This document shows, one piece after another, positions 13,739-18,736 of a DNA stretch of 18,736 bases. Source of the stretch: an uncultured Clostridia bacterium (GTDB taxonomy: Bacteria; Bacillota; Clostridia; Christensenellales; CAG-138); contig CALCEX010000073.1 of NCBI GenBank assembly GCA_937900325.1, positions 1 to 18,736 of the forward strand, read 5' to 3'. The position numbers and the translations under genes are program-made. Under the pieces are notes generated by a model. It worked only from the letters and a program-made list of their open reading frames with translations. It was not told the origin of the DNA and searched no databases. The stretch's first letter is position 1; each line of letters starts with the position of its first letter.

Positions 13739-14791
13739 ATGAAGGTTCTTGTGATAAATCCCGGGGCAACGTCAACAAAAATATCCGCATTTGACGAAGA
13801 AAAGGAAGTTATGCGCGTCAGCATAAGCCACAGCGCGCAGGAGCTTTCAAAATTCGCTCATATATCCGAACAGATGCCCTATCGCAAAAAGCTGATACTG
13901 GATGCGTTGAAGGAAAACGGCATGAAGGTGTCCGATTTTGACGCCGTATGCGGAAGAGGCGGCCTGCTGCGCCATATCCCGTCCGGCACATACGCCGTGA
14001 ACGACAGGGTCATACATGACATACTTCATCCCGGCTATGGCGAGCACGCGGCAAACCTGGGCGCGTATATCGCAGAGGAGCTTGCGAAGCCTGCGGGGAT
14101 ACCGGCATATTTTGTAGATCCGGTCTGCGTTGATGAGATGCAGGATGTTGCGCGCATATCCGGAATGAAGGGCATGGAGCGGCAGAGCTTTTTCCATGCG
14201 CTAAATCACAAGTCGGTGGCGCGCAGGGCTGCGCAGAAAATGGGCAGGCCGTATGAGGAGCTGAACCTCATCGTCGCGCATCTGGGCGGCGGGGTATCGG
14301 TGGCGGCCCACGAAAAGGGCAGGGTAGTGGACGTATACAACGTCAAGGACGACGGAAGCATGGGGCTGGACAGGGGCGGCGCGCTGCCTGTGAACGCCGT
14401 GGTGGAGCTGTGCTATTCCGGCCGGGACAAGGCGGAGGTGAAGCGCATGCTCGGTTCTGAGGCGGGGGGGTATTCCTATCTCGGAACAAAGGATTTCCGC
14501 GAGGTGGAAAAAAGAATGAATGGCGGCGAAAAGGAAGCGGCGCTGATATTCCGTGCCCTTGCGTATCAGCTTGCCAAGGATATAGGCTCCATGGCGGCCG
14601 TATTGCGCTTCGAGGTGGACGCCATAGTATATACGGGCGGAATGGCATACAGCGAGAGCTTGTGCAAAGAGATAACCTCATACGTTTCAAAGGTGGCGCC
14701 GGTTATCTGCCTGCCGGGCGAGGAGGAAATGAGAAGCCTTGCCGAGGGGGCGCTGAGGGTACTTCACGGCGGGAAATGTCTTGAATATTGA
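13739..14791 (+). CDS. buk: Butyrate kinase family acyl kinase
   Basis: A 350-aa acetokinase-fold (ASKHA) enzyme of the butyrate kinase family, which transfers the phosphate of an acyl-phosphate to ADP and yields free acid and ATP. The N-terminal VLVINPGATSTKISAFDEE is the phosphate 1 loop; AHLGGGVSVAAHEKGRVVD with the nearby NVKDDGSMGLDRGGALP follows. The C-terminal adenosine motif IVYTGGMAYSESL is visible. Length equals typical Buk. ATG 13739 (MKVLVINPG) is preferred over ATG 13733 because the AGAAGG binding site is better spaced. It lies between iorB and ptb. Given the oxidoreductase, the natural substrate is likely a branched or aryl acyl-phosphate rather than butyryl-phosphate (inference). 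Confidence 0.93.
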   Translation: MKVLVINPGATSTKISAFDEEKEVMRVSISHSAQELSKFAHISEQMPYRKKLILDALKENGMKVSDFDAVCGRGGLLRHIPSGTYAVNDRVIHDILHPGYGEHAANLGAYIAEELAKPAGIPAYFVDPVCVDEMQDVARISGMKGMERQSFFHALNHKSVARRAAQKMGRPYEELNLIVAHLGGGVSVAAHEKGRVVDVYNVKDDGSMGLDRGGALPVNAVVELCYSGRDKAEVKRMLGSEAGGYSYLGTKDFREVEKRMNGGEKEAALIFRALAYQLAKDIGSMAAVLRFEVDAIVYTGGMAYSESLCKEITSYVSKVAPVICLPGEEEMRSLAEGALRVLHGGKCLEY

Positions 14792-14805
14792 TGGGAGATG
14801 TGAAG

Positions 14806-15705
14806 ATGATCACCATAGAAAGCCTTATAAGAACGGCGTCGGGCAGGGCCTCCGGAGTGATAGCGGTAGCCGCTGCGCACGATGAGGAGGTACTGAAGGC
14901 GGTTTGCGAGGCAAAACAGAGGAATATCGCAAACGCCATACTGGTAGGGGACGTAATGCGGATAAAGGGCATACTGGCAGAGCTTGGGGAGGAGAAAAGC
15001 GAGTTTGAGCTTATTCCCGCCGTAAGCGATGCGGATTGCGCCGCGAAGGCCGTCAGCGCGGTGCGCAGCGGCCGGGCAAATCTTCTCATGAAGGGAATAC
15101 TGAATACCGCCGATCTTATGCGCGCCGTGCTGGATAAGGAGAACGGCATACGTACCGAGAGGCTTATAAGCCATGTGATGCTTTATCAGCCTGAAGGATA
15201 CAGGCTCATGGCAGTTACTGACGGAGGAATGAACCCCTTCCCCGATCTTGCGAAGAAAATCGAAATACTGGAAAACGCCGCCATGACCATGCGGCGCATA
15301 GGCTTTGAAAAGCTGTATGCGGCCTGCATATGCGGCGCCGAGACGGTGAACCCGAAGATACAGTCTATGGTGGACGCGCAGGAGCTCGCCGGAATGTCAG
15401 AGCGCTGGAGCAAGTACGGTATGCAGGTCTACGGCCCGGTAGGGCTGGATCTCGCGGTGAGCCGGGAGGCCTGCGCGCATAAAAAATACAATGCCCCCGG
15501 GGCGGGCATGGCGGATATATTGCTTGTCCCGAATTATGAGGTGGGCAACGCCATGGGAAAGGCCATGTCGCTGTTTGGCGGCGCAAAGAGCGCGGGAATA
15601 ATCGTCGGCGCGAAGGTGCCCATAGTACTGGTATCCAGATCTGATAATTCGGATACAAAGCTGGCGTCTATCGCCTTTGGGGCGGTTGCGGCGCAGGGTC
15701 AATAA
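14806..15705 (+). CDS. ptb: Phosphate butyryltransferase family acyltransferase
   Basis: A 299-aa enzyme of the phosphate acetyl/butyryltransferase family, converting acyl-CoA and phosphate into acyl-phosphate and CoA. The start ITIESLIRTASGRASGVIAV, the VAAAHDEEVLKAV segment, LLMKGILNTADLMRAVLD and TDGGMNPFPDLAKKIEI are all those of Ptb, and the C-terminal NYEVGNAMGKAMSLFGGAK with VLVSRSDNSDTKLASIA completes the fold. Length fits. ATG 14806 is chosen for GGGAG 8 bases upstream; TTG 14788 and ATG 14791 at the buk stop are possible. It joins Buk in turning the acyl-CoA from IorAB into acid plus ATP. The real acyl specificity cannot be told from sequence. Confidence 0.93.
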   Translation: MITIESLIRTASGRASGVIAVAAAHDEEVLKAVCEAKQRNIANAILVGDVMRIKGILAELGEEKSEFELIPAVSDADCAAKAVSAVRSGRANLLMKGILNTADLMRAVLDKENGIRTERLISHVMLYQPEGYRLMAVTDGGMNPFPDLAKKIEILENAAMTMRRIGFEKLYAACICGAETVNPKIQSMVDAQELAGMSERWSKYGMQVYGPVGLDLAVSREACAHKKYNAPGAGMADILLVPNYEVGNAMGKAMSLFGGAKSAGIIVGAKVPIVLVSRSDNSDTKLASIAFGAVAAQGQ

Positions 15706-15725
15706 AAAAGACGAGGGAGGATAAT

Positions 15726-16913
15726 ATGATATCGGAAAAAATGTACGCACTGGGATCAAAACAGTCCTGCATACGGGAAATATTTGAGTTCGGGCTGAAA
15801 CGCAAGCAGCAGGCCGGTGAGGAAAACGTATTTGATTATTCTCTCGGAAATCCCTCCATACCTGCGCACAGGCAGGTGGATGACGTCATAACCGGCCTTA
15901 TGCAAGCCGGAAACAGCCTGATGCTTCATGGCTATACGCCGGCCGGAGGAGATAAGCGGGCCAGAGAAGCCATAGCGGAGGACCTGAGCGAGCGGTACGG
16001 CATGAAGATAAGCGCAAATAACCTGCTGCTGACCTGCGGCGCGGCAGCGGCCGTTATAGCGTCCCTGAAGGCGCTCGCCGTAAAGGACAGCGAGGTAATA
16101 GTGATCGCGCCCTATTTTCCTGAGTACACGATGTATGCGGAAAGCAGCGGAATGAAGCTCGTGACGGTGCCGGCGGATACCAGTGCGTTCCAAATACGAT
16201 TTGACGAGCTGGAAAAACGTATAAATTCTCATACCCAGGCTGTGATAGTAAATTCCCCCAATAACCCATCCGGCGCGGTATACAGCAGGGAGACCCTATG
16301 CAAGCTGGGGAAGCTGCTGGAGCGAAAGAGCGCTGAATACGGGCACGCCATATATATAATCGCGGATGAACCTTACCGTGAACTGGTATACGACGGAGCC
16401 GAGGTGGTTTTTATACCCAAGCTGTATGCCAATACCATAGTGTGCTACTCATATTCCAAGTCGATGTCGCTTCCGGGAGAGCGTATAGGATATGCCTGCG
16501 TGACGGATAAAGCGGAGAAAAGCCATGAGCTTCTGCTTGCCATATCCGGCGCCGCCAGGAGCATGGGCCATGTATGCGCTCCCTCCACAATGCAGCAAAT
16601 GCTGGTGCACTGTGCCAGGCTGCGTCCCGATGTAGAGGCTTACGACAGGAACAGAAGAACGCTTTATGACGCATTGGCGGAATACGGATACAAATGCGTT
16701 ATGCCCAAGGGGGCATTTTACCTGTTTGTTGAAGCGCCCGGCGGGAACGCGAAGGAATTTGCCGCCCGGGCAATGAAGAAGGATCTCCTTGTGGTGCCGG
16801 GAGATGAATTTGGCTGTCCCGGCCACTTCCGCCTCAGCACATGCGTTTCACATGATATGATAAAGCGCAGCCTGCCCGTTTTCCGCGAGCTTGCCGAAGA
16901 AGCGCAGGGGTAG
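15726..16913 (+). CDS. PLP-dependent class I/II aminotransferase
   Basis: A 395-aa fold-type I aminotransferase, cytoplasmic. The PLP Schiff-base lysine is Lys245 in CYSYSKSMSLPGERIGY; the substrate-side motif VNSPNNPSGAVYS (about 173-185) and the IIADEPYRELVYDG segment with the PLP-binding Asp and Tyr are present, and the C-terminal Arg motif FRLSTCVSHDMI carries the carboxylate-binding arginine. Length fits AspC/AT class I. AGGGAGG sits before ATG 15726, 20 bases after ptb. In context it most likely makes the 2-oxo acid substrate for IorAB from an aromatic or branched amino acid, so it is the first step although last in the operon. Aspartate or alanine specificity cannot be excluded. Confidence 0.92.
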   Translation: MISEKMYALGSKQSCIREIFEFGLKRKQQAGEENVFDYSLGNPSIPAHRQVDDVITGLMQAGNSLMLHGYTPAGGDKRAREAIAEDLSERYGMKISANNLLLTCGAAAAVIASLKALAVKDSEVIVIAPYFPEYTMYAESSGMKLVTVPADTSAFQIRFDELEKRINSHTQAVIVNSPNNPSGAVYSRETLCKLGKLLERKSAEYGHAIYIIADEPYRELVYDGAEVVFIPKLYANTIVCYSYSKSMSLPGERIGYACVTDKAEKSHELLLAISGAARSMGHVCAPSTMQQMLVHCARLRPDVEAYDRNRRTLYDALAEYGYKCVMPKGAFYLFVEAPGGNAKEFAARAMKKDLLVVPGDEFGCPGHFRLSTCVSHDMIKRSLPVFRELAEEAQG

Positions 16914-16979
16914 CGCCGCCGCACACAAAGAGAACAACGGTAAGTATAACGTAATCTTCGCCTATCCGGGATCATAATT

Positions 16980-17018
16980 GCGCCGTGCGTCCATAAGGAT
17001 CGCTTCGGCGCTTTTTTT
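16980..17018 (+). terminator. Intrinsic terminator of the ior operon
   Basis: GCGCCG (16980-16985) pairs with CGGCGC (17006-17011); nested inside are GCG/CGC and TCC/GGA around an ATAA loop, and TTTTTTT follows (17012-17018). Confidence 0.93.
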
Positions 17019-17088
17019 ATGCGTTGATCCTGTGCGGCTGCCGCGCGTTGAGTTTATGAATATAAGCTTGAAAATACGATTTTATGCA

Positions 17089-17117
17089 TTGACAAAGAAT
17101 TTAATCGCGATTATCAT
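17089..17117 (+). promoter_or_regulatory. Promoter of the amino acid permease
   Basis: TTGACA (17089-17094) and TATCAT (17112-17117) are exactly 17 bases apart, a strong sigma-A promoter with transcription start near 17124 and a leader of about 69 nt. Confidence 0.75.
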
Positions 17118-17143
17118 ATATAACGTCAACTCAAATGATGAGA

Positions 17144-17168
17144 ATTACTAATGCAAACAATTAGTAAT
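17144..17168. repeat. Inverted repeat in the permease leader
   Basis: ATTACTAAT (17144-17152) and ATTAGTAAT (17160-17168) form a perfect 9-base inverted repeat around GCAAACA. It lies 20 bases after the predicted transcription start and ends 24 bases before the start codon, so it could be an operator or an RNA hairpin near the ribosome binding site. Confidence 0.6.
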
Positions 17169-17192
17169 CGTACTGGAAAGAAGGCGCGTGAA

Positions 17193-18736
17193 ATGAACGA
17201 GACAAAGAAGGTATCCGCTGTTGACTTTTTCTGCATAGGCTTTGGCGCCATAGTCGGCGTGGGCTGGGCCGTATCCATAAACAGCTGGATGGCGGGAAGC
17301 GGCGGCCCTCTGCCTGCGGCGGCAGGTTACATACTGGCTCTGGTTTTGATGATACCGGTAGCGCTCTGCTATTGCGAGCTTTGCGCAATGCTGCCCGTAA
17401 CGGGCGGCGGAATGGCGTATGCTTTCCGCGCCTTTGGAGATAAGACCGCCTTCATATCCGGCTGGGCGGCTTTCGGCGCATTCATAACCATAATACCCTG
17501 GGAAGCCATATATGTAGTCGATATTCTCAGCATATTGTTCCCGGTGCTCAAGTATGGCGAGCCATTATATACGCTTGCCGGGGCGGATATATACATAGGC
17601 CATATAATAGTTGGCACGCTGATTTCCGCAATACTGTACTGCATAAACCGCAAGGGCGTCTCCGCCTCCGCTATGCTCCAGAGGGTGCTGTGCTTTGTTC
17701 TTGTGGGCAGCGGCGTACTGGCGATGATATTTGCCATGGGCAAGTTCAGCTTTGCCAACTTAAGCCCGGTTTACGAAAACGTTGGCAAAGGATCACACAG
17801 CAACTTTCTGGGCGGTATGCTGTCAATACTTGCATCGGTACCGTTCTTTATAGCGGGATTTGAGACAATACCGCAGGGGATCGAAAGCGCCGGCGGCAGC
17901 ATAAAGTCGGTCGGCAAAACAGTTGTGCTGACAGTTGTAACCTCCTGCCTGTTTTACGCGCTGCTTCTTTTTACCCTGGGCGGAGCGCTGCCGTGGCGGC
18001 AGTTTATCGGGTTTGACAGTCCTGCGGCCGCATTGCTGTTCCGGAATATTTACCCCGGTCCTCTGGGCAAGGCCCTGTATCTGCTGATACTCATAGGCTC
18101 CATATGCGGCCTGCTTACCACATGGAACGGCTTCATGATGGCTTCCTCCCAGATACTCATGGCGATGGCTCGTGTCAGTATTGTGCCCGATGTACTTGCA
18201 AAGCAGCACCCGGTCTATAAGACCCCGATAAATGCGCTGAAGGTAACGCTTATCGCCTCCCTCGCCGGGCCGTTCCTCGGCAGCGGGCTTATAGGCGACC
18301 TTACCACCTTCTCCGCAGCGGGATACGTCGTCAGCTGGATGCTGACAGCCTTCTGCCTCATAAAGCTTCGCCGCAGCGAGCCCGGCCTCAAGCGCCCTTA
18401 TACGATACCTGGCGGGGCAGGGACAGCCTGGTTTGCGGGTATAAGCATGGCGATACTTCTGGTTCTGCTGCTGATCCCGGGACAGCCGGTATGGATCGGA
18501 AAGCTGGCAACGGTGCTGTTCCTCTGCTGGATGGCCATAGGCGGAGTGCTGTATGTGCTTGACAGCCGCCAGCGCGCACGCTATTCAAAGCTCAAGAGGG
18601 CGTCAATACTGTTTGCCGGCATGAGCGTAGCCAACGGTATGCCATTGCCGGAAACTATGGAGATATACGACGAGAGCTATCAGATACTCTCATTTATAGT
18701 TCCGGATGAGTTCGAGGGCAGATCGCTTATGGATAT
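17193..18736 (+). CDS. APC-family amino acid permease with probable RCK_C (TrkA-C) domain, 3' end outside window
   Basis: A secondary transporter of the APC (amino acid-polyamine-organocation) superfamily, open for 514 codons and still running at the window edge. The N-terminal FFCIGFGAIVGVGWAVSINS has the unwound TM1 G-x-G-A-x-V/I-G motif of APC carriers, and about 12 hydrophobic helices follow to about residue 460. A basic stretch (RQRARYSKLKR) then leads into the cytoplasm. The last part, MEIYDESYQILSFIVPDEF and EGRSLMD, resembles the opening of an RCK_C (TrkA-C) domain, usually a ligand-binding, c-di-AMP-responsive unit; this is inference from a cut-off domain. ATG 17193 has AAGAAGG upstream. 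It has its own strong promoter and lies just after the ior operon, so it is a likely amino acid supplier for it. Substrate is unknown. Confidence 0.88.
   Translation, partial: MNETKKVSAVDFFCIGFGAIVGVGWAVSINSWMAGSGGPLPAAAGYILALVLMIPVALCYCELCAMLPVTGGGMAYAFRAFGDKTAFISGWAAFGAFITIIPWEAIYVVDILSILFPVLKYGEPLYTLAGADIYIGHIIVGTLISAILYCINRKGVSASAMLQRVLCFVLVGSGVLAMIFAMGKFSFANLSPVYENVGKGSHSNFLGGMLSILASVPFFIAGFETIPQGIESAGGSIKSVGKTVVLTVVTSCLFYALLLFTLGGALPWRQFIGFDSPAAALLFRNIYPGPLGKALYLLILIGSICGLLTTWNGFMMASSQILMAMARVSIVPDVLAKQHPVYKTPINALKVTLIASLAGPFLGSGLIGDLTTFSAAGYVVSWMLTAFCLIKLRRSEPGLKRPYTIPGGAGTAWFAGISMAILLVLLLIPGQPVWIGKLATVLFLCWMAIGGVLYVLDSRQRARYSKLKRASILFAGMSVANGMPLPETMEIYDESYQILSFIVPDEFEGRSLMD

Overview
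The window looks like a chromosomal piece of an anaerobic, gut-type Clostridia (Firmicutes) genome with a mid-range GC content. Reasons: valS/mntP context, a clostridial MsmK/UgpC-type sugar ATPase with its typical lysine-rich insert, a CD1871A-type CXXC mini-protein, a SpoIID/LytB-SH3 wall protein, and an oxidoreductase-Ptb-Buk fermentation operon. Isoleucine is mostly ATA (37 of 46 Ile codons in the last gene by hand count), an unusual bias that may help place the lineage. No rRNA, tRNA, CRISPR array, transposase or phage gene was seen.

Layout. 1-1018: 3' part of valS. 1031-1717: hairpin, promoter, an operator-like palindrome and mntP (Mn2+ efflux). 1751-4273: perfect-consensus promoter and a compact four-gene unit: a TlpA/redoxin lipoprotein whose CxxC motif reads U-P-S-C because of an in-frame TGA, a 46-aa CXXC membrane mini-protein, a NapH-like polytopic [4Fe-4S] protein, and a GNAT acetyltransferase. 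4290-4312: bidirectional terminator. 4317-5195 (minus): small radical SAM protein. 5196-5588: AT-rich divergent promoter region, then a roughly 180-nt hairpin-rich leader. 5589-6773: sugar ABC ATPase with terminator. 6958-10239: 1093-aa secreted SpoIID/LytB protein with eight SH3b repeats. 10322-11215 (minus): LysR regulator, divergent from 11382-16913: iorA-iorB-buk-ptb-aminotransferase. 16980-17018: strong terminator. 17193-18736: APC amino acid permease, running off the window, with an apparent RCK_C (TrkA-C) start at its C-terminus.

How the genes work together. The permease, aminotransferase, IorAB, Ptb and Buk form a full oxidative amino acid fermentation route: uptake, transamination to a 2-oxo acid, ferredoxin-linked oxidative decarboxylation to acyl-CoA, acyl-phosphate, then free acid plus ATP. 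The neighbouring LysR is the likely local regulator. Separately, the redoxin, mini-protein and Fe-S protein look like a trans-membrane electron relay delivering cytoplasmic electrons to an extracytoplasmic thiol (here selenol) reductase.

The most notable item is the predicted selenocysteine at bases 2353-2355: the TGA sits exactly where the first redox Cys belongs, the frame stays open on both sides, and a bSECIS-like hairpin with a GGGTG apical loop lies 20 nt downstream.
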